Source: Armatimonadota bacterium (lineage in GTDB: Bacteria; Armatimonadota; Fimbriimonadia; Fimbriimonadales; Fimbriimonadaceae). From it: a DNA stretch of 9,419 nucleotides. Made by a program: the position numbers and the translations under genes. The DNA lies in the NCBI GenBank assembly GCA_023423495.1, contig JAFAFM010000332.1, positions 1 to 9,419 on the forward strand, in the 5' to 3' direction. The notes below the pieces were generated by a model. The model did no database searches. It saw only the letters and a list, made by a program, of their open reading frames with translations, and was not told where the DNA came from. Positions 1-5,599 of the stretch are shown here, piece after piece. Each line of letters opens with the position of its first letter. Positions within the stretch are counted from its first letter, which is position 1.

Positions 1-268
1 TCGTTTCTGGGTCCCAATCCGGGTGGCGAATCTCGATCGTCGGCTTTCCTTGGGCGTCGTTTAGAATCTCAACATCCTGCCAACTGAGGTGAAGTCCAAC
101 CGCTTTTGCGATTGCTTCTTTGGCCGCCCAACGCCCTGCGACCCGTAAAGGTGTATGAATGTGCTCACGTTCGGTGGGCGTGAGGATGCGCCCGAGAAAA
201 GCCGGATTTTCCATCGCCTCGGCAATTCGCGCCACTTCCACCAGGTCGAGGCCGACGGCGAGAATCAT
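1..268 (-). CDS. acpS: Holo-[acyl-carrier-protein] synthase AcpS, partial (C-terminus off the left edge)
   Basis: Transfers the 4'-phosphopantetheine arm of coenzyme A onto a serine of apo-acyl carrier protein, switching on fatty acid synthesis in the cytoplasm. The 89 visible residues begin MILAVGLDLVEVARIAEAM, the family's N-terminal signature with the Mg-binding aspartate at residue 8. Residues 45-52 (GRWAAKEA) are the second signature, with the Mg-binding glutamate at 51. AcpS is usually about 120-130 residues, so roughly the last third lies outside the window. The ATG sits 3 bases after the stop of the Fe-S oxidoreductase gene. A purine-rich AGGAAG lies about 14 bases upstream inside that gene, so translation is probably coupled. 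No promoter of its own is seen. The call is firm from the two motifs; only the missing end is unknown. Confidence 0.95.
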   Translation of the reverse strand, partial: MILAVGLDLVEVARIAEAMENPAFLGRILTPTEREHIHTPLRVAGRWAAKEAIAKAVGLHLSWQDVEILNDAQGKPTIEIRHPDWDPET

Positions 269-271
269 GCG

Positions 272-2239
272 CTAGTCATTCGCTTCCTGCATCAACTCTG
301 CCAGATCGACCAACCGAATCTCCTCGTCCGTCACCTGTTTGATCGATGCGTCGAGCATGATCCGGCAGAAGGGGCAGGCCAGTGCGACGGTCTTTGCGCC
401 TGTACCCACAAGCTCCTCCGCGCGCCGAGAGGCGGGGCGTTGTTCCGGAGGCTCGTCCATCCACATTCTGCCGCCACCCGCGCCACAACAAAGGGTTTTT
501 CGCCCGTAGTGCTTGGGCTCATCGGGATTTTCTGGCACGTGAGCCTTGTCATTCAGGTCCGATTGCCGGCCAAGGATGGCGCGAGGCGCATCGGCTTCGT
601 TGTTAACCCTTCCCAGGTAGCACGGGTCATGCAACACCACGTCACGTGCCGGAGCCTTAGCCGCCAAGAGCTGCCCCTTCGACACAAGCTGCTGCAAAAG
701 TTGGGTGTGGTGGTAGACCTCATATTTCCCCTCAAATTGCCCGTACTCGTTCTTGAACGTGTTCATGCAATGAGGGCAGGGGGTGACAATCTTCTTAACT
801 CCGTACTTCTCAAAGGTGCCGATGTTGCCCATCGCCTTCTCTTGGTAGAGGAATTCTTCCCCGACGCGTCTGGCAGGGTCACCTGTGCAAGCCTCCTCTT
901 GACCCAGGCAGGCGAATTTGATGCCTGCTTTCTTTAACAGTTGCGCCACCGCTTTGGTTGTCTTGACCGCGCCCGGATCGGTCGCGCCCGCACATCCCAC
1001 CCAGAACAGATATTCGAAATCCACGCCGTCGCGACACAGGGGAATGTCCAGACCCTCCATCCACTTCTCTCGCTCAGCTGCGGGCTGGCCCCAGGCATGA
1101 CCGGTCGATGCCGTCTGCCGCAGCATCGTGGCGGCGGTACCGCTTAACCGACCTTCGGCTACCAACAAGCGCCGGGCGTCGACAATCATATCCACGTGCC
1201 TAATCAAGACAGGACAGGCTTCGACGCAAGCGTTGCAGGTGGTGCATTGCCAGAGAGCCTCTTCGGTGACTGCTTCCGCAATCTCGCGCCCATCCGTCAT
1301 CGCGGCTCGAATGTCCTGAACAACTCGCTTCGGATTCAAGATCTTGCCTACTCGGTTAGCGGGACAGACCTCCGTGCAGCGTCCACACTCCATGCACGCA
1401 TCCAGCGACATCAGGTGCCACCGCGAGTAATCCTTGGCTAGCTTGACCCCAATTTGCTCGGTCTGCTCGACCTCTTCCATGGAGATCGGCTTGAGCTCTC
1501 CCCAGGGTTGATTTGGCTTGCCGGCCGTGGAAGCAATCGCCATCACAATGTGCCGAATTCGCATTTGGGGGATCACGGCGAAGAAAACGAATATCCACGC
1601 CATGTGGAACCACCACACGAACTGGTACATCGGGACACTCGGGATCGGCAGCACCTGGGCGAGTGCATATCCCACAACGGATGCCCGGTCCCATTCCATT
1701 GGATTTACTCCGATTCGAGCGGCCTCCAGCCAGTAACCAGTCACGGCGACAATCAGGATCAGCCAGAGCGTTGCGTAATCGCGCCAATCGGTCGTCAGGA
1801 AGGGGTGCTTCGGCCGTCGGATGAGGGCCCAGATCAGACCGCCCACGAGGGCAAGGCCCATGATGTCGAAGATGAATTCGTACGCCAGGTAATAGGCTCC
1901 CTTGTGCCAGTTTGGAATGCCGATCAAGGGCGCGTATGAGGCGGCTGCCAACAGGGTGGTCGCCAAGAAGAGCGATAGGAACCCATAGAAAATAAGTAGG
2001 TGCATCGGGGCACCAGACTTTCGTCGGGAGGTTCTGACTTTGCGTTGGAGCAGAACAAACTCCCATACATTTCTCAGCCAAATGCTGATTCCCTGGGGCC
2101 ATGACACTGGCTTTCCCTGCTTCCAAGCTCGGATCCGCTGAATGATCTGGAAGGCCATTATCGCCAACGAGAGGTAGATGAGCACGTAAAACACGTACTT
2201 GCCGTTGCCGATGTATAAGAATTCTTGGCGTGTCTGCAT
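272..2239 (-). CDS. Membrane-bound Fe-S oxidoreductase, NarI-like / 4Fe-4S / double CCG domain (ETF:menaquinone oxidoreductase-like)
   Basis: Residue numbers count from an upstream GTG at 2251. I prefer the ATG at 2239 (residue 5), because GGTGA lies 8 bases before it, whereas the GTG has no spaced Shine-Dalgarno. Residues 19-228 hold about five membrane segments of nitrate-reductase-gamma type; H84 and H216 are possible heme ligands. Two 4Fe-4S motifs follow: C286/289/292/296 and C336/339/342/346. Two HdrB/GlpC-type CCG domains then carry C420, C448, C455, C492/C495 and C544, C588/C589, C626/C629; the first has ACTGDPARR in place of a CCG pair. This order matches the DUF3483-type proteins proposed to pass electrons from electron-transfer flavoprotein to menaquinone during acyl-CoA oxidation. 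That role is inferred; a generic heterodisulfide-reductase-like quinone reductase remains possible. No etfAB or acyl-CoA dehydrogenase is in the window. It lies 30 bases after the DUF2314 gene and 3 before acpS. Confidence 0.85.
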   Translation of the reverse strand: MQTRQEFLYIGNGKYVFYVLIYLSLAIMAFQIIQRIRAWKQGKPVSWPQGISIWLRNVWEFVLLQRKVRTSRRKSGAPMHLLIFYGFLSLFLATTLLAAASYAPLIGIPNWHKGAYYLAYEFIFDIMGLALVGGLIWALIRRPKHPFLTTDWRDYATLWLILIVAVTGYWLEAARIGVNPMEWDRASVVGYALAQVLPIPSVPMYQFVWWFHMAWIFVFFAVIPQMRIRHIVMAIASTAGKPNQPWGELKPISMEEVEQTEQIGVKLAKDYSRWHLMSLDACMECGRCTEVCPANRVGKILNPKRVVQDIRAAMTDGREIAEAVTEEALWQCTTCNACVEACPVLIRHVDMIVDARRLLVAEGRLSGTAATMLRQTASTGHAWGQPAAEREKWMEGLDIPLCRDGVDFEYLFWVGCAGATDPGAVKTTKAVAQLLKKAGIKFACLGQEEACTGDPARRVGEEFLYQEKAMGNIGTFEKYGVKKIVTPCPHCMNTFKNEYGQFEGKYEVYHHTQLLQQLVSKGQLLAAKAPARDVVLHDPCYLGRVNNEADAPRAILGRQSDLNDKAHVPENPDEPKHYGRKTLCCGAGGGRMWMDEPPEQRPASRRAEELVGTGAKTVALACPFCRIMLDASIKQVTDEEIRLVDLAELMQEAND

Positions 2240-2269
2240 CCGTGCGCTCACCCTTGAGCCGCTTGAATC

Positions 2270-2704
2270 CTACCTACTCTGTTCTATCGCGTCGATTGTG
2301 TAACCACCCATAACCCTCTCTCCTTGGGCGTCGAATACAACCCAGTCCGAGAGATCGGACTCCGGCACTTCCACCCAGTCGCCCGTTTTTTTGGAAAGGT
2401 AAACGGGATCATTGTCCAGTTTGCCCTTAACTTTGCCGTTTGCAAAAGACACGTCCGTTATCCAAATGTGCTCTGTTCCCGTGGGTGCTGTCATCTTGAC
2501 TTTCACTCCCAAGTAAGAGCCCTTGGGTGGATTAGCCAGAAACGCCTTGAAGGTCGAAAGGTTAGCTTTGGCGTCGGAAATCGCCTTCGCCATGACGGCA
2601 TCACCCGATGGCACAACTCGGACGTTTGCACCCGGCGGAGGCGCCGGTTCGGAATTGCATCCCATCAAAAGGATCGGGAGAAGGATTAACAACGCTCGGG
2701 TCAT
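2270..2704 (-). CDS. DUF2314 (YegJ-like) lipoprotein
   Basis: A 144-residue predicted lipoprotein of unknown function. Residues 1-15 form a hydrophobic signal peptide ending in the lipobox LMGC, so C16 would be lipidated after cleavage. A proline-rich stretch (APPPG) follows as a spacer. The remainder, from about residue 50, resembles DUF2314: it has TEHIWITDVSF, then GKVKGKLDNDPVYL, a glycine-turn segment KTGDWVEVPESDLSDWVV and a final GGYTIDAI. DUF2314 proteins have no established biochemical activity. The ATG overlaps the stop of the upstream deacetylase-fold gene by four bases (ATGA), which points to translational coupling, and there is no separate Shine-Dalgarno. The next gene down is the Fe-S oxidoreductase. 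The lipoprotein call is strong; the family call rests on pattern recognition of the EHIW and DW motifs. Confidence 0.85.
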   Translation of the reverse strand: MTRALLILLPILLMGCNSEPAPPPGANVRVVPSGDAVMAKAISDAKANLSTFKAFLANPPKGSYLGVKVKMTAPTGTEHIWITDVSFANGKVKGKLDNDPVYLSKKTGDWVEVPESDLSDWVVFDAQGERVMGGYTIDAIEQSR

Positions 2705-3381
2705 CGTAAGGTTGCTCGCTGATTTTCAATTTTATTCGCGACTTCTGAGACTGGAGCGCACCAAATGTCTTCTCTTTGCTTGAGATGGGAAATAATAAGG
2801 CGCAAGTCATCTTCGGCAGCAGAGAATTCTGGACTATAGAACTCTGAGAAAACGGCAATGGTCCATTCACCTTCATTTGGGAGCAGGCCCTCGACCGGCC
2901 CCTGCAGTTGAGACCAATCTGCCGACTTCAAACGCCGATTGTCGATGTCCCCTTGGTTTTTGCCTTCGTGAGGGGTTCGGACGCATGAGAAGCAATTAAG
3001 CGCGGATGTGTAATCGCCGTCTGCGCAGCTAAGGTCTATCCCATCCAGGGCAAATGCAGTCGGCTCAGACTGAAAAAGCTCCCGAAAACCATTTTGCGAG
3101 TGCTGGATATCATCCTTCACCATCTGCAGAGTCCAACTCGGGAGCGACCCACCATTCGTAACCCGGTAAGTGCAGTGATTGCCCATTTCATGTCCCCGCT
3201 GGGCGACTCTTCGCCACGCGTCGGGAGCATTGAGCACCGCAGGGATCGTTACAAAAAACGTTGCCTTCAGGCCACTCTCTTCGAGGATCGGCTCCACCAA
3301 CTCCCAGTGTTCGATCAATCCGCCGTCGAATGTGAGGGAAATCGCTGAGCTATATCCATCTAGCCAAGGTGTGCGGTCCAT
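2701..3381 (-). CDS. Polysaccharide-deacetylase (NodB/CE4)-fold protein with degenerate active site
   Basis: A 226-residue protein with the CE4/NodB pattern: a beta strand into SLTFDGG (residues 15-21), then EPILEESGLKATFFV, then GHEMGNH (63-69). Active relatives remove N-acetyl groups from chitin-like or peptidoglycan sugars using a metal held by the second Asp of TFDDG and two histidines of HxxxH. Here the second Asp is Gly (G20), the second His position is Arg (R73 in HCTYR), and the usual late histidine after the hydrophobic strand reads VFSEF (178-182). Several catalytic positions therefore appear lost. No signal peptide is evident, unlike the lipoproteins on either side. The ATG lies 7 bases after the preceding stop with no clear Shine-Dalgarno, and the 3' end overlaps the DUF2314 gene by four bases. 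It may be a non-catalytic sugar-binding protein or have an altered chemistry; the substrate is unknown. Confidence 0.75.
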   Translation of the reverse strand: MDRTPWLDGYSSAISLTFDGGLIEHWELVEPILEESGLKATFFVTIPAVLNAPDAWRRVAQRGHEMGNHCTYRVTNGGSLPSWTLQMVKDDIQHSQNGFRELFQSEPTAFALDGIDLSCADGDYTSALNCFSCVRTPHEGKNQGDIDNRRLKSADWSQLQGPVEGLLPNEGEWTIAVFSEFYSPEFSAAEDDLRLIISHLKQREDIWCAPVSEVANKIENQRATLR

Positions 3382-3388
3382 CGCACGG

Positions 3389-3865
3389 TTAGCTCTGCTT
3401 GGTGAAAATCAGTTCGCCGCTATCCGGGCCACCGCCTCCACCCATGTCGTCCAAAGCTTTCATCGATTTGCCATCCGGCAAAACTTCAAGCCGAATGGGC
3501 TTAGTAGGATCGCCGGAGCTCTTTGCGGTCGGATTGTTTTTTTGGTTTTCCTTTTGGAACTCCTCGGGTGTTAAGCCCATAACCGTCTTCGGTGTCAGGG
3601 TGACGGTATTTCCCGAAACCGACCAGGTACCCGAAATTGGGATGATCGCGACCATCATCGTAAATTCGTTCTTCTCCTTCAGTTCAAGGTCGAAGGAGAA
3701 CATGCTCATCATGGCTTCCCCAAATTTCGCCATCGGATCGTCCTTTTTCGCTTCCGGCATCTTGGGCGCCCCTTTCCACTTGCCGATGAGCGAAGCTTCT
3801 GAGGTGCCGCTACATCCCGCGAGAATCAGAGCGAGCAACAAACAAACCGAGGAAAGGTATTTCAC
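3389..3865 (-). CDS. Small predicted lipoprotein (lipocalin-like GTW motif), function unknown
   Basis: A 158-residue predicted lipoprotein starting at GTG. Residues 1-17 are a signal peptide ending in the lipobox LAGC, with C18 as the lipidated residue. The mature part begins with GKW (28-30), has FDLELKEKNEF (58-68), a central SGTWSVSGNTVTL (78-90), KPIRLEVLPDGKSMKAL (122-138), a run of five glycines (142-146) and a final strand ELIFTK. This alternation looks like a small beta-barrel or beta-sheet protein and closely parallels the neighbouring lipoprotein at 3899-4381. I do not recognise a named family. The GTG is preceded by a perfect TATAAT six bases upstream and lacks a Shine-Dalgarno, so it may be transcribed leaderless as well as by readthrough. 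A function in the envelope is inferred only from the signal peptide. Confidence 0.85.
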   Translation of the reverse strand: MKYLSSVCLLLALILAGCSGTSEASLIGKWKGAPKMPEAKKDDPMAKFGEAMMSMFSFDLELKEKNEFTMMVAIIPISGTWSVSGNTVTLTPKTVMGLTPEEFQKENQKNNPTAKSSGDPTKPIRLEVLPDGKSMKALDDMGGGGGPDSGELIFTKQS

Positions 3866-3871
3866 GCCCTT

Positions 3872-3877
3872 ATTATA
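3872..3877 (-). promoter_or_regulatory. Candidate -10 element before the lipoprotein at 3389-3865
   Basis: On the minus strand a perfect TATAAT ends 6 bases before the GTG start. A -35 is weak (TTCTTT at a 15-base spacer). It may be an internal promoter giving a leaderless message for the distal part of the gene run. Confidence 0.45.
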
Positions 3878-3898
3878 GGAAATTAGCGATAAAAAGAA

Positions 3899-4381
3899 TT
3901 ACTTGGCTAAGTCGTCAAGCACTCGTTGCGCATTTCCCGAAGCTTGGCCCTTGTTGAACTTATGACGGCCCTGAAACTTGCCAACCGTCATCGTAAGTCC
4001 GGTTAAAGATTTGTTGCCTTCTCCGATCGTCAGCACGATCGGCTTTCGATAATTGTCCCGGACAGTGTCTGCCTTTAAGATTTCCAGACCCAAGGTTCTG
4101 ATTTTCTCCTCGGATGGGTTTGTGAATTTAATATCGGACGCCCTGAGCTCGATCCGGTTATTAGCAACCGTCCAGGTTCCAGTAAAGTCGATTTCCTGAT
4201 GTTTCGATCCCAGCCGCATCTTGAACTGATCCTTGCCTCGATAGAGCTGGAGATAGCCTCGAAGCACTTCGGCTTCATCGGTGTAGAACCCGCCCGTCCA
4301 CTGACCCATTACGGGCAAACGCTCTTTATCCGTACATCCGAGCACGATAAGCACGGGTACAAGCAACAAGACGCGGCGCAT
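3899..4381 (-). CDS. Small predicted lipoprotein, paralogue of the downstream lipoprotein
   Basis: A 160-residue predicted lipoprotein. The reading frame is open further upstream to 4471, but that part overlaps the end of queE and looks non-natural (rich in Arg, Pro, His). The ATG at 4381 gives a proper signal peptide, MRRVLLLVPVLIVLGC, with C16 as the lipid site, so I chose it. The mature part has GQW (26-28), a LQLYRGKDQFKM strand, FTGTWTVANNRIEL (66-79), PSEEKIRTLGLEI (89-101), KPIVLTIGEGNKSLTGL (113-129) and a closing strand. The order and spacing match the next gene (GKW, GTWSV, KPIRL, KSM), which indicates a duplication. It starts 17 bases after queE's stop. A TATCCT hexamer lies 7 bases before the ATG and no Shine-Dalgarno is seen. 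No known family was recognised. Confidence 0.85.
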   Translation of the reverse strand: MRRVLLLVPVLIVLGCTDKERLPVMGQWTGGFYTDEAEVLRGYLQLYRGKDQFKMRLGSKHQEIDFTGTWTVANNRIELRASDIKFTNPSEEKIRTLGLEILKADTVRDNYRKPIVLTIGEGNKSLTGLTMTVGKFQGRHKFNKGQASGNAQRVLDDLAK

Positions 4382-4398
4382 TAGTTTTAGGATACCGG

Positions 4399-5097
4399 TC
4401 AGGTGCCGCGCGTGTTGCCGAATAGGTCTACATGCAGGCGCGGGGCGAGCCGCCAATTCCGCTCCATGCAAATCGGAACCAATTGCTTCATTCGCCGATG
4501 CAGCGTTTCACTGTCCGTCCCTTCTGGCATCAGCAAAACGCGGTCCGGGTCGACAGATGGCAGAGTCAGCAAGAGACTTTCAATTTCGGAAATGTCTTGC
4601 TCAAGGTCCGAGCCAACAACAAACTTCAGCTGGATGTTATACGTTTGGATTAAGCGGCGAAGCGGCTGACGGTTTAGTCGAGTTGCTTCGTGGCGCTCAC
4701 TCCAGCCCGAATTTAGATCCGGAGTGGAATTGGAAAGCTTTGGGCTTATCGACATTAGGTCGCACGGAAGGTCTCGGGAAACGGTTCCGGCAGTTTCGAT
4801 GGTGATATGCATTCCTAATTCAGATAGTCGAGCGGCGAGGACATCAATTGCATCGAAGAGCATCGGCTCGCCACCAGTAAGCACCACGTGGTTGATGCTA
4901 TGCCCTTTAACTGAATCGACAATCTGATCGATATCCAGAACGGGCCCTTCGGGATTCCAGCTCGCGTACGGAGTATCGCACCAAGTGCATCGTAGATTGC
5001 AGCCACTCACTCGGACAAACACCGAGGGCGTGCCAAGGAAAAGGCCCTCCCCTTGAACACTGGCGAAAATCTCTGAGATGCGAACCTTTTCGCCCAC
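4399..5097 (-). CDS. queE: 7-carboxy-7-deazaguanine synthase QueE (radical SAM)
   Basis: Converts 6-carboxy-5,6,7,8-tetrahydropterin to 7-carboxy-7-deazaguanine, a step towards queuosine-modified tRNA or related deazapurines. With the GTG at 5097 the protein has 232 residues, normal for the family. The open frame extends to 5385, but that extension runs antisense through mscL and is not credible. Visible signatures are [10 protein letters not shown] (9-18), the radical SAM cluster motif C33-x3-C37-x2-C40 within [16 protein letters not shown] (74-78) that helps bind S-adenosylmethionine, and the C-terminal [11 protein letters not shown] typical of QueE. No queC, queD, queF or tgt is nearby, so the rest of the pathway must lie elsewhere. 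There is no Shine-Dalgarno; a TACACT hexamer lies 6 bases before the GTG, suggesting a leaderless message. It heads the minus-strand gene run. Confidence 0.93.
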   Translation of the reverse strand: MGEKVRISEIFASVQGEGLFLGTPSVFVRVSGCNLRCTWCDTPYASWNPEGPVLDIDQIVDSVKGHSINHVVLTGGEPMLFDAIDVLAARLSELGMHITIETAGTVSRDLPCDLMSISPKLSNSTPDLNSGWSERHEATRLNRQPLRRLIQTYNIQLKFVVGSDLEQDISEIESLLLTLPSVDPDRVLLMPEGTDSETLHRRMKQLVPICMERNWRLAPRLHVDLFGNTRGT

Positions 5098-5103
5098 ATG
5101 TGA

Positions 5104-5130
5104 AGTGTACTGGGGATGGCAGACTGCCAA
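5104..5130 (-). promoter_or_regulatory. Candidate promoter for queE and the minus-strand run
   Basis: Reading the minus strand, TTGGCA (5130-5125) is followed after 15 bases by TACACT (5109-5104). A transcript would begin about at the GTG of queE (5097), giving a leaderless mRNA. The -35 matches TTGACA at five of six positions, but the 15-base spacer is short, so this is only a moderate prediction. Confidence 0.4.
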
Positions 5131-5137
5131 GGGAACC

Positions 5138-5166
5138 TTTACAACAATTGCCACGCCCCCTATACT
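5138..5166 (+). promoter_or_regulatory. mscL promoter (sigma70-type)
   Basis: TTTACA (5138-5143) and TATACT (5161-5166) are separated by exactly 17 bases, each matching the sigma70 consensus at five of six positions. Transcription would start near 5173, leaving a leader of about 19 bases that contains the Shine-Dalgarno. It is back-to-back with the queE promoter candidate in the 94-base divergent gap. Confidence 0.75.
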
Positions 5167-5179
5167 AATCTCGTCTAGG

Positions 5180-5184
5180 GGAGG
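5180..5184 (+). promoter_or_regulatory. mscL ribosome binding site
   Basis: GGAGG lies 7 bases before the ATG at 5192. It decides the start: the frame is open from 5078, but only this ATG has a Shine-Dalgarno and gives a normal MscL N-terminus. Confidence 0.85.
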
Positions 5185-5191
5185 CCCAGGA

Positions 5192-5560
5192 ATGTTAAAG
5201 GAATTCAGAGAGTTCGCGATGAAGGGCAACATGCTCGATCTGGCGATCGGCATTGTGCTTGGGGCAGCGTTTGGCGCTGTAATCAATAGCATCGTTACGG
5301 ACATCATCACGCCGCTTATTGGGGTTATTACGGGCGGAGTCGACTTCAAGGGCAGAGCCTTTACGGTGAACGGTGTGGCGATCAACTACGGGCTGTTCTT
5401 GAACGCCCTGCTGAACTTCATCATCGTCGCATTCGCGCTCTTCCTGGTTATAAAAGCGGTCAACCGTTTTCGAAAGGAAGAGCCTGCCGCCGCCCAGCCG
5501 GAAGAAGTGCTGCTGCTTACCGAGATTCGAGACACGCTCAAAGCTAAGCAAAGTCTCTGA
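5192..5560 (+). CDS. mscL: Large-conductance mechanosensitive channel MscL
   Basis: Inner-membrane channel that opens under high membrane tension to release solutes and prevent lysis on hypo-osmotic shock; it acts as a homopentamer. The 122-residue protein starts [20 protein letters not shown], the amphipathic N-terminal helix leading into the first membrane helix (about 15-40, with the glycine/alanine-rich pore lining [16 protein letters not shown]). A short periplasmic loop (about 45-64) and a second membrane helix (about 66-90) follow, then [11 protein letters not shown] and the charged C-terminal helix [13 protein letters not shown]. It is at the short end of the family's usual range of about 120-150. 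It has its own promoter and Shine-Dalgarno and is monocistronic, ending 39 bases before the convergent argD-argF gene. The identification is secure. Confidence 0.96.
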   Translation: MLKEFREFAMKGNMLDLAIGIVLGAAFGAVINSIVTDIITPLIGVITGGVDFKGRAFTVNGVAINYGLFLNALLNFIIVAFALFLVIKAVNRFRKEEPAAAQPEEVLLLTEIRDTLKAKQSL

Positions 5561-5568
5561 GCGTTTGG

Positions 5569-5592
5569 CTGGCCGGATTTGTACCCGGCCAG
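5569..5592. terminator. Bidirectional hairpin between convergent mscL and argD-argF
   Basis: CTGGCCGG (5569-5576) and CCGGCCAG (5585-5592) form a perfect 8-base-pair stem around an 8-base loop, lying exactly between the two convergent stop codons. Neither side has a run of Ts, so it is not a classical intrinsic terminator. It could still stop or protect both 3' ends. Confidence 0.5.
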
Positions 5593-5599
5593 ATCCACC

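Noticed and set aside
155..937. 260-codon open frame on the plus strand
   Set aside because: It lies antisense to the Fe-S oxidoreductase and acpS, whose cysteine motifs and family signatures are unambiguous; its own product has no recognisable motifs.
1356..2126. 256-codon minus-strand frame
   Set aside because: It is a shifted-frame shadow of the Fe-S oxidoreductase, rich in Pro, Arg and His, with no domain pattern.
3399..3878. 159-codon plus-strand frame opposite the lipoprotein
   Set aside because: The minus-strand frame has a signal peptide, lipobox and a related neighbour; the plus-strand product has none of these.
3880..3915. Possible terminator after the lipoprotein at 3899-4381 (T-run on the minus strand)
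   Set aside because: Only a 4-base-pair stem (ACTT/AAGT) precedes the T-run, too weak to call.
4382..4471. Upstream 30-codon extension of the lipoprotein at 3899-4381
   Set aside because: It overlaps queE and would bury the signal peptide behind an Arg/Pro-rich segment.
5098..5385. N-terminal extension of queE
   Set aside because: The extra 96 codons run antisense through mscL and its promoter; the QueE family begins at the [10 protein letters not shown] region.
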